DNA from: Pocillopora verrucosa
Taxonomy: Eukaryota > Cnidaria > Anthozoa > Scleractinia > Pocilloporidae
Direction: 5' to 3'
NCBI RefSeq assembly: GCF_036669915.1
Contig: NC_089315.1
Span: forward strand, 30,948,131 to 31,012,130
Length of the DNA: 64,000 nt
In this document: positions 48,672 through 60,800 of the stretch, piece by piece
How positions within the stretch are numbered: position 1 is the stretch's first letter
How the letters are laid out: every line of letters starts with the position of its first letter
Made by a program: the position numbers and the translations under genes
Notes under the pieces: model-generated
The model's input: only the letters and a program-made list of their open reading frames with translations
Databases searched by the model: none
Told to the model about the DNA's origin: nothing

Positions 48672-48786
48672 ACACTTCGGAAAAAAGGTTTCTCTCTAGT
48701 TATAAGCATGGCCCTTTGCTGATCTGATGTTAGGAGCCTTACCTCTTCCTATATTTGTGTTCATTTTTGGAGTCGACTATCAGCTT
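48672..48786 (+). pseudogene. GPCR relic (TM2 region)
   Basis: Reads TLRKKGFSLVISM, then after a one-base shift ADLMLGALPLPIFVFIFG, matching the end of TM1 to TM2 of the intact GPCR. It lies downstream of the TM3 relic on the same strand, so the original order is reversed: either two different broken copies or a rearrangement. It ends about 210 bp before the JTB start. Confidence 0.65.
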
Positions 48787-48996
48787 TCGACAGAAAGCGA
48801 TACTTTTGATCCTAAGGCAATTAGATTATTCGAAGGGGCGCTTGTTTGAAATTTTGGTCTTGGGGGTGGAAGCTTATTTGGGGGAGGGTGCTTATTAGAG
48901 CGTGGGCGCTTATTCAAGTAAATTCGGTATTTTTGTAGTTTACGAGCCACAGCAAAATGGTACATACATTTCATCCAACGTGGAAGAAGTTACATC

Positions 48997-51900
48997 ATGG
49001 GAAAAAATAGCAAATGGGGGTCTGGATACCACATGGTCATGCATAAAACCGAGGTAACGAAAATGAAGCAATGGCGGCTGGCTGCTGTAGGATTTAGCCT
49101 TGTAGTTTTACTGCTTGTAGCAAATTTCAGGTAAGCTATGGAGGGTTATGTTCAAAAATTAAAAATTAGTTTTGAATACGTATTCGAGTTTCCCTTGCCG
49201 CCGTAGCATACAGTTCAGGAAAAGGTCCAAACGTGGTAAAGCACAAGAAAATCAGAGAAAATCCATTGTTATCGATAAGGTATCCACTTCAGCTGGTCCA
49301 GAAACTATAAACACAAGTTCTGTGGGTAAGTTCTGTCGGTTGGATGATACGAATTGACATATTCGTATTTTTTTATTCACTTTACATTAAACTGTATTCG
49401 CGTGCCAAAAAATTACTCGAGGAAATTTTCAAAATAATATTTAACTTAGCGGTAGATGTTGAAGTGATAAATGCGAATGTGGGTCCAGCAAGTTTACTTC
49501 GCCATTTTAATTCTCAAGCAAACATGTGCAAACGTTGACGTGTCAACATTCTATTCTATGTACTAACAAATAATGTACATTTTTTGTTTCCATGCGTCTG
49601 TCAATCGATGGTTCATAGTTACTGTAATTATAGTAATAGTTTCAAGTGTGGCAAGAACATTGATGTTTGTAGCACATTTTGGAGAAACTTCAGAATACCC
49701 CGCAACTCATTTACATGTCATTGAATAAGACTAGCGTCTATTGTGTTATGCCACGATCTTCAAAGCCTCCCGACACATGTAAGTGAGGCGGACCAAAGTT
49801 GCGGGGTATTCTGAAGTTTAGCCCACATTTTGAGGTCTTCAGTGATCTACGGTATATACAACAAAACAGACACATAGCTACATGGGCTAAACTTCAGAAT
49901 ACCCCGCAACTCTGGTCCACCTCACTTACATGTGTCGGGAGGCTTTGAAGATCGAGGCGTAACACAATAGACGTTATTCTTATTCAATGACATGTAAATG
50001 AGTTGCGGTGTATTCTGAAGTTGCTCCGCTACATGGAATATATGTTTTATATAATAAAGAGGCAAAAGTTGATATTGTTGATGCTATTTATAAGTCTGTC
50101 CTCTGCTAGATTATAAGTAAGAGCTGATCTAAATGCTTTTATAATCCAGTTTAATTTATTATGCTTAATCACAGTAATAATTGCGCATTTCTCAATGACA
50201 GAATTAGTGACCCTCATTACTCTCTACAAAAACATAAATTTCTTTAAGAATGATTCGGAACTTGTTTATTTTTTATGAGAGCTGAAACAACATGTTGACA
50301 TATTGTTCTCTCCTTGTTGTGTGCAGAGAATGCAAAGATGATTCCAAATTCAGACTGTGGGAAGACTGAGGAAACTCAAAGGCTTGCTGAATGTGTTCAT
50401 TGCAGTGATTATGAGAAGGTAAATCTTTTGCAATGCCCAAGGTCTATGCCATCAGTAACCAACAACTTCTCTACAGTACTGTTCATTGTGGTGAATATGC
50501 TGAACATGTGAATTAAAATCATTTGTCTCATAATGTAGTCACTTAAGATGTGGATCATAACATTATGACATTGTGACATTATGCATGATGGGAGTTTTCT
50601 TTAAACAATAAGATGGAATAAATTTGCCTCAACTTATCAACTGTCTGTTCAGCTATGATTGGGTGGGATTTCACAGCTGTGATTGGCAAATTTGGTCAAA
50701 ATATTCCTTTAGATGGTTCTCATGTTCATGGTGGAATACTTAACTTGTTTCTCTGACCCACTCTTTCTTTGCTATGTCCTTTACATTCTTTGCACCCCTC
50801 AGGGGAAAGGAAACATTTTTTTTTAACAATAAAACTGAAGAATTAATAAATACTCAAAAGAAAGCTGACAAGAAGTTTCTAGTCATTGATCATATCCCAA
50901 AAAAACCCTTGATAAATCTTTTTAGTCATTAATCATAACCCAAAATAAAGAGTAAAACAATCTCTATATACATACCCTTTACCTGTACTTACCTAGGTCA
51001 ATGTCTGTACTGTAAGTCATGGACCAAGTTTTTTCCACTCAGGTTTACAGCCCAAGTAGGAAGCACATGGGCCATAAATACAAGCAGAAAAAAAATTTTG
51101 TAACTTAACCCTTCAACCTCCAAGATCTGATTGCTAATTCTTCCCTCTTGGTACTGCACATTACCTTGTCAATTAGTTATTAGAATTTGGTGTTAGATCA
51201 AGATAAGATCTGCCTGATTATTTTGTTTATTCTTATTACCTGTTTGTTGGATAATGCATGGACATTTAGGGGAGAAGTTACAATGTGAATCATTTCTGGG
51301 AGTTAAAGGGTTAAGTACAGACCAAGAAAACATGGTTAGAAACATATTTATTATCTCTGGGTCAAGTTGGAAGATTTCAATGCAAACAAACTTTTGAGGT
51401 TAGCAGATCATACTGTGCGATATCAATTGCTAAATTTACCAATCATGATAAGCTATGTAACTGAGAGATTTTAAAAACTAAAACAAAAGTCACATATAAT
51501 CTTCTTATCTGGTGGTAAGTAGGATAAAGCACCTTTTTGATTAATCAACTTTATTAACCGTAATTAACCGTAATTGTTCTACAGTATGGTCAGGAACAAT
51601 TAAACATTGATAAATTGCAACAAGTGTAAAACTTTGTGGGCTGTCTCATATGCAGCAAAACAAAAGTTTGATCATTTTACTCCAATGATGAAACAGCTTA
51701 TAATAAGCTTCTTCCCATACCTGACCTTCTCTTCATCAGGGTGGCTACAATGTTTAAAATCAGGAATAACTTAGCTTCCCAGTATTAAACTGAGCTTTCT
51801 AAGGTGCATAGATATAACACTAGGAATAAAGACAGCTTAAGTTTACCCAAATGCTGCACCTCACTTGCTCAACAGTCCTTCATACATTGTGAAGCAGGAG

Positions 51901-52961
51901 TCAGTAACACTGTTCCTTCTAATATCCAGTCTAGTCCCAGTGTAAGCTTATTCAAGTTTAATTTGAAGAAATATTTATTATCTAAATTTTTAAATAGCTA
52001 GTTTTAATCATTATGATGCTTAAGCAATATCATTGTTCTTCTACTCTTTGTAATTGTATAATTTGTATATAAAACAAACTTATTTTTAGTACGACAGAGA
52101 GAGAATGACCTGGAGCCTTACAGTACCAACTTGCAATATGGGACAGTACCAACTTGCAATATCTGTTCGTCTCTTTTCTTTCCACAGAAAAGCATTAAAG
52201 GCTGTCTTCAAACTGGGAATATACAACTTACATACTGTGTTACCTCTAATATAAAATTCTATGGAAGGTGGGTTTGAAACCATTGAAGAGTAGCAGTTTT
52301 TCTGGTGGAAGAACTCAACAAACCATCTTTTTTTTCTTTAGCTGTAGACATATTGCACAATGGGAGGAAAAAAAATTCTGGATGTTTCAGGTAATGGCTC
52401 CAGCAGTATTTTACATACACATCATAAACACGGTTTTTAGTTGCTTTTCAATAAATTTTACATGGATATCTCAAACTCAGTGATAAGAATACAGTCACAT
52501 TCATTCAGTGAAATTATTTCACTTTCATTTGGGGCCAGGACTAGAGATGTTAATAGTTGCTTACTTTTGGAAACAATTTTTTATTATTTTGTAGATAATA
52601 ATCAATGAACCCGTGTAAGGTCATGTCTCACAACTTGTGAAATTTGAGAATGTTGGCATGGGGTAACCAATTTGCATTCCACATAAGCAAAGAGATTATG
52701 GCATAGATAACTAAATGCTGCTTGCATTAACAAGTGTACCTAAAATTCACGTTCCAGTGATCCAATTCTTTAGCGAAAAATTAAGCAATTTGTTGCAACA
52801 TTGATTCTCTTTATGTGAATGTTACTGTTGTGATCTATCTGTAGGGCATTGTGTTTGTCATGTTAATAGTTTCATCGTCTGCAGTATGGTTAAGACAACG
52901 GCAACTGGATAGCGTGTTTTATCAGAAGGTTCAGAAACAAGTTGAAAGCGAAACAATATAA
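48997..52961 (+). CDS. JTB: JTB-like membrane protein
   Basis: Homologue of jumping translocation breakpoint protein, a small single-pass membrane protein linked in vertebrates to mitochondria, cytokinesis and growth control. Exons: 48997-49130, 49207-49325, 50327-50418, 52188-52267, 52342-52390, 52845-52961; 591 nt, 196 aa, all phases match. An N-terminal hydrophobic signal segment (LAAVGFSLVVLLLVANF) is followed by a basic linker. Then comes the cysteine-rich ectodomain (CGKTEETQRLAECVHC, C..TGNIQLTYC, SCRHIAQWEEKKFW). The transmembrane helix GIVFVMLIVSSSAVWL follows, then the typical tail RQRQLD..FYQKVQKQVES. It is longer than the vertebrate protein (about 146 aa) because of the linker. 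In-frame ATGs at 49033, 49039 and 49063 also exist; 49063 would give a classic signal peptide. The tail and W-E-x-K-x-F-W motif are diagnostic. Confidence 0.88.
49681..50027. repeat. Nested palindromic element
   Basis: Left arm 49681-49825 and right arm 49882-50027 are inverted copies with a loop of about 56 nt. Within each arm, the 22-nt word aacttcagaataccccgcaa (plus ct) and its complement form the ends. The word therefore occurs four times: 49686, 49797 (reverse), 49890 and 50001 (reverse, one mismatch). It lies in intron 2 of JTB. The outer flanks tgtagc and gctaca may extend it. Confidence 0.9.
51017..51105. repeat. Dispersed repeat (C), copy 1
   Basis: Shares catgggccataaatacaagc and the following agaaaaa..gtaacttaac with 56580-56643. 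It lies in intron 3 of JTB. Confidence 0.5.
51106..51314. repeat. TIR repeat (A), copy 1
   Basis: Ends are inverted (ttaacccttcaacctcc at the left, ggagttaaagggttaa at the right). The inner words gatctgattg, ttacctgtttg and ttggataatg are shared with 55034-55243. It lies in intron 3 of JTB. A non-autonomous DNA element (MITE) is likely. Confidence 0.75.
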
Positions 52962-54559
52962 TTATGGATGGATGCACAGGAATAGGAAAATTTGCAATAA
53001 AATGTGGAGTGGGTCGATGGATTGTCCTGTACCTAATATTTATTCAATTCGGAGGGAAGTACCTGGAGTTGGCCATTCAGTAGTGATTAAGGAGGAGGCA
53101 GATACATTACCCCAAACTGATGAAAGAATAGCAGATGCTGTCCCAAAATATAATTTTTGTCAAGATTCCAACACATCATACATTTAATTTGTCTTTTATT
53201 GACATGCAGAGAATGTCCATAACTGAGGCAGAAACTCCATGGTTTGCATGGGCTTGTCATCCCAGAAAGATGGAGAATAACATCAGTTTTCTGCTTTTTT
53301 AGGCTGAGTTATGGACTTTTGTAACAGAGAGTGATTTGGGTTTGACTCAACACACCTCTTGAAATTCTATTTCAAATATTCTGACTGATACTCTTTAAAC
53401 CCACTTTGATATATTTTATTTATTAAAATGAATAGAGATGGCTGTCCCCTTGATATACATGTACTGTGCATGTGGCATGCATTGTATTTTATTTAAGATG
53501 AATCCACTGAAGTAACTGCAGTGCTAGTGAGAAACAACTCATTGTTTTGAAATTAAAAAAATTGTTATTAGAAATGATAGAATTGTAAAGAGGAAAATGG
53601 CCTTAGCTTAAGCGCTGGTGAAATGTCAACTTGACGGAAACCTTCCCTGGGACTTAAAACGGTTTGTAATTGCCATTTATTGAGTGAAATTTTTTGTCTT
53701 GGGATTTGAAGAAGTTTTGTATGCATTTGTATCTCAGTGCAGTCGCTTAAATATGGAAAGACCTCTGTAGGTGCCAATAACTACTTCAGAAATGTTTCCT
53801 TTGGAATGATCCAGTGTATGTCAAGAAAGGAATTTTCTGTTTATTGGTACTGAAGCAGGATTGATATCATGTATCAGTTCAGATAAATTTTTATAGAACA
53901 AAATGTTTTGAGGTAGAAGTTTAACTGTGTTAAACTGCAGAGTAGTGGTGAGTTCACTTACCTTTGCAAAATATATGGATGAAGCAGTTCTTGTGTGCAC
54001 TATAAACTGTACATTCCCTCCTGCATGTGCTATTTGTGACATGAAAACATACTGTATATCTTTATTATCTGTTGCCATGCGTAGTACCAGTTGTTTCAAA
54101 TACACACACAACTTAGAACTGATGAAAATATTTAGAAATATCCACTTTAATCAGTTCCCTCAGAAAAGTATGGATAAGATAATATAAATATGAATGTAGA
54201 GTTCTTCTCGACAGTTGCTGTAAATATATAATTTTTAGTGCACATAATAAAGATGAAGTTTGTTGAGAAACTGTATGTGTTCCCATTAGTTGTTGTTGTT
54301 GGTTTTTGTCTTTCTATGCTGTGTCAAAATTATCGTCAAAGACACACTCAATTTAATAATAAAAATAATAAGAAAACAATGATATCTGTTTTCAACCGCA
54401 GTTGATGCAGTTGAATTATTAACTATCTCAAGATAAGCTTTTTCTCCAGGCTTATATATTTACTGATAATCAGAAAGAAGGCTCACAATGAAGTTCTATA
54501 AATATCCTTTGGTTTTCTGATGCAATGCTGACAAGTCTCATTTTTGGACCTGACTGTTA
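52962..54559. other. JTB 3' flank, no gene seen
   Basis: Spacer between the convergent JTB and HTATIP2 genes. A candidate poly(A) word aataaag lies near 54246 but is far from the stop. Small frames at 53568-53777 and 53821-54111 (-) look random. Confidence 0.45.
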
Positions 54560-54710
54560 TTCTTTAACATCAATGTGCATATTTTTTTAATGCTGTTCTA
54601 TATACATTTCCTAAGGCACTAGTACAACAATCGAGAGCCTCTTCAGTTGGTGATTGTTTCCTTAATTCTCATGAATAATGAGAAATTAGATGCCAATATC
54701 TCTGACCTGA
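54560..54710. repeat. Dispersed repeat (B), copy 1
   Basis: Shares cttcagttggtgattgtttc and the upstream order (ctttaacatca, gtgcatat, acatttcctaagg) with the copy at 55527-55673. It lies just past the 3' end of HTATIP2. Confidence 0.6.
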
Positions 54711-54810
54711 CAATGTAATTATCAAAATATTTTCATTGTTTACAAGACAATTGTTATTGAAAGTAAAAGCTGTGCAGCAGTAAATTCTTGAATTACTTAA
54801 GAAGTTCCCT

Positions 54811-57800
54811 TCAATTCGCTGACAAAAGGGCTAATATTTCTGCATTTTCGTAAGTGACAGATGAAGGTGTGCTTTGCGGATCACCACCACTCTCTTTGCT
54901 TTTCATATAATTTTCTGCATCTGTTACCATTGCTTTAGCAACTGTTGTCACAGGTATGGATGTCATCACCAGTTCTAATAACAGAAGAAAACAATCATTG
55001 TTGGGATAAGAGATGAAATCAGGGTCAAATTCTTTAACCCTATTACTCCCAAATCTAATCATGAACTCTCCTTTTTAACTGCTACACATTTCCTTGTAAA
55101 TCAGATGTGAGCAATAAGATTACATTAAGGTAACAACTTCTGCCTGATAAGTTTGATTAAATCTCATTACCTGTTTGCTGGATAATGTGTGGATATTAAT
55201 AAGAGAAGTTAAATGTTAATCAATTCTGAGAGTTAAAGGGTTAGGAGTACAAAGGACAAAGAGTACAAAGGACAAAAAACGCGAGAACAAGGCCTTAGTA
55301 GGCTGATAAGCCAAGAGACCTATGGAGCTGCAGGGCATCTAGCCTTTGTGGATTGAGGTGACTAAGAGTAGTCCTGTGGCCCCATTCTCCCCATTAGGAA
55401 TGGACACAAAAATGACGATGATGATGAAGAGTATTGCTACTCCTTACATGGAATGCCTCAGTGTATTGCCTGTCAGGTTACCCACACAGTTTCATCAGGT
55501 ATTGCTCACAGTGAAGCAGCACTCATTTAACTCTTTACACCCTAACATCAGAATGCATATTCTTCATACTGTTTTCCACACATTTCTTACAGTGCTTACA
55601 AGGAGAATTTGACCAACAATCAAGAGCTTCTTTAGTTGGTGATCATTTCCTCCATTCTCCATGGTTAAGGGGTAGTGCAGATGAAAGTAACCCAAGTTGA
55701 ATATAACCTGCTCACTTACTTGCCATCTTCTCTACAAATCTCTGTTTGCTCCCTCGGTCAAGAAAGCCAGGTCTAAAAATGCTTGTGTTTGGAAATTGCA
55801 TGTCCTTCAATGCATTCTCCACCTGAAAACAGTTTCAAAAAATAGTGATCACTCTGGCCCAAATGTTACTGTTATTGCACAGATTAACAAAGGAAGTTTG
55901 TAGTGCTTGGGTGGTGTCAATTCAGGTTCTCTTCTGATTTATTTTTGTATGCATGACAGAGTGAGGTGAAGAAGTGAATATCTCAGGAGAAGACAACAGT
56001 TATCAAAAACATACCTGGCCTTTTGTTTTCAGGTAGAGGAAAGAACTTGAGGCTGATGCACCTTGAGAAGATACTAAGGACACCTGAGGGACATCTGCCT
56101 CTTTAGCAATTTTTGCACAGTTAACCACATAGTCAAAGTCCACATGTTTAAAGGCAGCCTATAAGTATAAATAAAGAAAAAGAAACCTTTCTATAAGTTA
56201 AATAATTTAAGTTACTTCATTAAGATAATTGACCGGAGGAATGATTGGGAACTTCCAACTAACATAATCTGTAGAATAGGACTTTTTCTGCATGTGACAC
56301 AGATTAATCTCTCCAACCTACAGGTTGGTCATAGTTTGAAAATTTTTCTGAAATTTCTCTCTATTCGATGACAGGCTCATATTGATTTTTCACCTTGTCA
56401 AATGCTCTTATTATATCTCAGAGTTTGTACATGGATAGTAATTGGTCACAGCCAATTCACTTTATGGTCCCTAAATTCCCCAGAATGGCCCCAGAGATAT
56501 AATAAATATCGTACTAACCTCATTTTCTTGATCAATACCACAAATTATGCTACGTTGTTTTTTATGCAAGGAATTAAAGGTCTGTGCCCTCCATGGATGG
56601 GCCATAAAATCAGAGCAGAAAAAACTTGGTCTGTAACTTACAATACAAACTTGAACTTAGTTAGAAAGAGGTACCAGTATATTTCATCCACTAGATATGA
56701 GACCATAACCCAGAATACTTACAGCAGATCCTGCAGCTCGTCGAGTTGTGCCCAGAGTACAAAAGAAGACATCTTTGTCCTTAAAATGTTCACCAACTGT
56801 TTCAGTGCTTAATTTCTCAAAGTCTGAAGTTACAGAGAGACAATTTGTTTCAGGTTGGCATGCGATTTAAAAAATAACAACTTTGAGAACCATTCAATCA
56901 CAACAGTGCTTGAATTTCTAACATGAAAAATATTAAAATATGTGATTTTAGAATATATTTTACCTATGACATGTTGCTCCAGTCTTCCAGATTCCTCTTC
57001 AGCTTTTTGATCCACAGAATATTCTGCAGAGACTGTGGCATTTCTCCGGCCCAAAGAAACAACTTTGGATATATTCTGAAATTGTTTATAATCAAGCAAT
57101 TTTTAAAATACACAATATACATGGTTTTTAATTTATCACATGATTATCAGTACATGTACATGTTGCTGCCAACTCTTTTAAAAGGTTATAAAATCAAATC
57201 AAACTCTCCCATAGTTATTTGAAATAAACTTTTCAATGATAGCCTGCCGAGTTTACAAATTAAATAAATATCTTTAATCAATAATATTTTAAAATTACTT
57301 TGCCTGTTGCACAACTGCATTCAACAACAAAAAAGGCAAACAAAGAAATGACAATAAATGTTCAGCCTATCATTTTTCTTCCGTGATTTTAAAGCATTCA
57401 AAATACATTCTGAAATTAAATCGACTTATTCAAAGATTGGGATTACCAACGATTAGACTTCTAAATATTCGAAAATAAAAATAAAATAAAAATTTTCTTG
57501 CACTGAGAGCTCAAAGATTGCATTATAGCAAAAGAAAAATGTTAAAACAAATAGCAATAACGGTATTTTTAAACTTATGAACATACACAGTGTAAGGTTA
57601 CTAAAAATAAATTATTGTTCATTTATTACATAAATGGGTCACGCCATGATCAAATCGTTGTGAAGTAAATTCTAAAAATATCACGGTATAATATCGTTTG
57701 AAAGGGATTATTCTCGCAGAAGCGAACCTTAGAGCTCAAAAGTTCTCCCAGCAAATGTTCTCCGATGGCTCCAGTAGAACCGATCATAACAGCCCTCATA

Positions 57801-57850
57801 CCCGGCGGCTTAGCAGCTGCGCTCGAACCTGTAATAGTTCCTTCGGCCAT
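54811..57850 (-). CDS. HTATIP2: HTATIP2/TIP30-type NADP-binding oxidoreductase
   Basis: Homologue of HTATIP2 (CC3/TIP30), an atypical short-chain dehydrogenase/reductase that binds NADPH and in vertebrates affects importin transport and apoptosis. Exons in transcript order: 57728-57850, 56964-57075, 56723-56823, 56015-56158, 55720-55822, 54811-54974; 747 nt, 248 aa, all in phase. Near the N terminus is the nucleotide-binding loop GSTGAIG. The second strand has SLGRRN, then FFCTLGTTRRAAGS, the catalytic-type SSQGAS..FLYLKTKG with a Tyr-x3-Lys pair, and FRPGFLDRG. Length is like the vertebrate protein (about 242 aa). The first ATG (57850) gives a short Ala-rich leader before the fold. It is tail to tail with JTB. 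Its introns hold several small dispersed repeats. Confidence 0.93.
55034..55243. repeat. TIR repeat (A), copy 2
   Basis: Ends ttaaccctattactccc and gagagttaaagggtta, with inner attacctgtttgctggataa, the same element as 51106-51314. It lies in the last intron of HTATIP2. Confidence 0.75.
55527..55673. repeat. Dispersed repeat (B), copy 2
   Basis: Begins ttaactctttacaccctaac, contains caagagcttctttagttggt, and matches the copy at 54560-54710. It lies in the last intron of HTATIP2. Confidence 0.65.
56580..56643. repeat. Dispersed repeat (C), copy 2
   Basis: Short copy with atgggccataaaatcagagc followed by agaaaaaacttggtctgtaa, matching 51017-51105. It lies in intron 3 of HTATIP2. Confidence 0.45.
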
Positions 57851-60800
57851 ATTTCTCTGATACCCCAGGTATCATTGCGTGCTTTGCCTAAGACGTGCAA
57901 GAGGGAGACTAAGAACTAGAGATTGAAAAGCAGCTCAACCGCCTTTTTTCCCTTTGTGACGTTTCTGAGGCTGACTTCTCCGTACAAGATAGATTAATTC
58001 AATTAAAGCCATCTGTTCAGCCGAAATGTCAACGTAGGAAATAATAGTCTTTGATGTACATTGAGACAAGAGCCCGCTGAGGTGCACCATTAGATATGAC
58101 TTTATCAATCCGTGACTAATCAGTAAGTTCGGGTGGCTTAGCATCTGGTAAAACCGATGTGGATACAAATTGCTCGCGGACTTCTTTCAGAGCAAGGCAT
58201 TTCATAAAAGAAAAGTGTATCAGCCTTCTTGAAGCGTTGTCACCGAACAATTCTTTGGTTGTTCACTTTAATTAACAAACTGTAGAATTCTTGATAAGTG
58301 GATCCTTGTTATCTGTGGGTATTCCATTGCACCACTTCAGACAATTACCCGACAGGTTAATTTAATCATGTTTTTATTTATCTTAACCCTTCATGGGACA
58401 TTTTCCCAGGGACAGGCGCTCTCCACTCAAGTTTCCGTACTGAAAAGTGTAACACAGGCAAGGGCGTCGAAGGGGCGGGGGGGGGGGATATGGAAATTTG
58501 TACTCATAAGACATTTAAGACAACCTTACATAATCACAAATAGAAGAAATCCGCTAATCTTTGAGCCAAATCCCCCCCCCTCCCCTCCACGTCTCCCATT
58601 CCCAAAATTGTAAGACCCTCAAGGGTTTGGAGGCAAAGGCTAACAGCCGACGCGTCTGTAGGTTTAGATTTAAAACAATGGTTCTTTCTAATTGATAACA
58701 AGATTATGGAAACACAGACTATTGCATAATTCCGCCTCAAAAAAATTTGTTTCTTACATAAACAAAAAGGTTGTCATATTTACAGGATTTTTTTTCTCAT
58801 AAACCCTTTTAACTCTTATTACTGTATATTTTGGCCAACAGCCATTATCCCGGAAAAAATCTCAAGTACTAGAGGATCGAGAAGGTTCCCGTATTTACGT
58901 TTAGTTACACGAACTACATACCACGATCATTTGACGAGTTTAAGATTCGTGGTTATGAAATATGACTTCATTTTAACAATTCCCTAATGAAAAATAAACG
59001 TTTCAAAACTGTCTCTCTTGGCATTCTCCTCAAAGAAACTTATCTCAAATATTTTTTAGGGATCATCCAACGAAATGAATCACAAAGCCTTTCCAACTCT
59101 TGAGATTTTGCCAGATTAAAAAAATAAAGATGACTGTTGCCATCAATGCATTGAAATTTTCTAGAAACCATAAATAAAGAGTATTTCTTCAATGATAAAT
59201 ATGGCGTCTTGCTTTTAGGTTAAATTCAGACCGAGCTGATTTTGAGAGGTTTTACCAGGTGTATTACATCATGTAATGGTATTCTTGTATTATCCATTAA
59301 TGAAAGTCTTCAAAATCTGACTTAAATCAACCACATCTCCACACGAAAAACAGCAAAGGCACTATCGAGACATTATCCAATGAGTTATTCAACTTTAGTA
59401 TGATTCATCCTCCACGTTAGCAGACGAAATTTGACCCCGTGTGGTATCATGGGATTTCTTAATGGCCACCTTATCGCAGATCTGCCCATTCTTAACTTAC
59501 GTAACAGAAAAATCAAACAATGGTCTTTCCGAGCTTTTGTCTATTACACGTGAAATTATTTTAAGCGTTTGTTCAGAAAGGATACCAGGAATAAATCTCA
59601 TCTGTAATAAAATACTCAAACAACCCAACAGTTTGTTTTTGACCCAGACGAGTGTCTAAGACCCTTGAACTTTTTCATCTGAAAGGAAAATCGACCTTAA
59701 ATTTTAAGCAAATTTCATTGACAACCATGAACAGTGGAGCAAATTAACGAAACCATATCTTTTATCCGATGTAAAACTTCCTAACAATCCAAATCGTTTG
59801 ACATATGCGACAAACACGTGCAACAGAAGAGTCAAGGTTGTCGGTCCACTGAGATCAGAAAGGTTTGAATCTCTTATTGTCTTTGTTAAATTTTCATGAG
59901 ATAATAGCACTTGTTTCGACGTAACTCCCTAACAAATATCCAACGCCGATTAGAGTCATAGTCTGAGAAATGTTTCTGTCTCATCAAAGTTTAGCTGAAT
60001 CGTACAACGACTAAAGCAAATTGGATTAAACTTCACATAAATCGAAGCATTAGCAATTTCAACTTAGACATGCGTGGCGCGGCGCGCGGGAACGAAACCG
60101 CAATTGTTCATTGCTTCGAGTACATGATAACTCACTGAAAAATTGAAAACAGGTAAAACCGCATTAAATAGAACAGCGACTGGATTAACAAGTGGCCAGG
60201 TGTCTAGTTTCGTGGAAGGAAAATGATCCCTCACCCGACGATATTTCTTGTGAAGGGTCTCTTAGCATGGAAAGGTAATTCAATCTTGTATCTCCCGCAG
60301 GATCAAACGTTGAGGACATTAAAAATATTCACTGATCTATCGAGCAAAAAGACTTCAAGTACCGATTGACGTGTATTAGCTTTAAATTTAGAGAGACTGC
60401 TTTGTAGAATGGCAGAATTTTTAGCATAACTGAAAGATCAAAGCGGTAGAAAGTTCCCTAAAGCAAAATGTTTTGACGTAATTTGACTAAATTAATTGGT
60501 CAGCCTCTCGATGCTCTTGCTTCGAAGTACTTTTGTAAAAAATTTTCGTTCTGATATTTTTCTGCAGGTGCTCATGCTCTCATATCACAACACTCGCTCG
60601 ACTCGATGCGTTTTTATCGCTCTTTTCTAAAGTCTCATTGGCCATATAAATTGCTGTTTGACTAAATAATTCTGTTACGCAATTCGTTGTTATCCAACTG
60701 AACTAGAACCTACTCAGTTTAAAATAGCGATTCAGTCAAACTTCTCATTTGCCTCTGAAGTTGTTACTGTTAGTGCTGAAATTAAGAGTAAGGAAATGAA

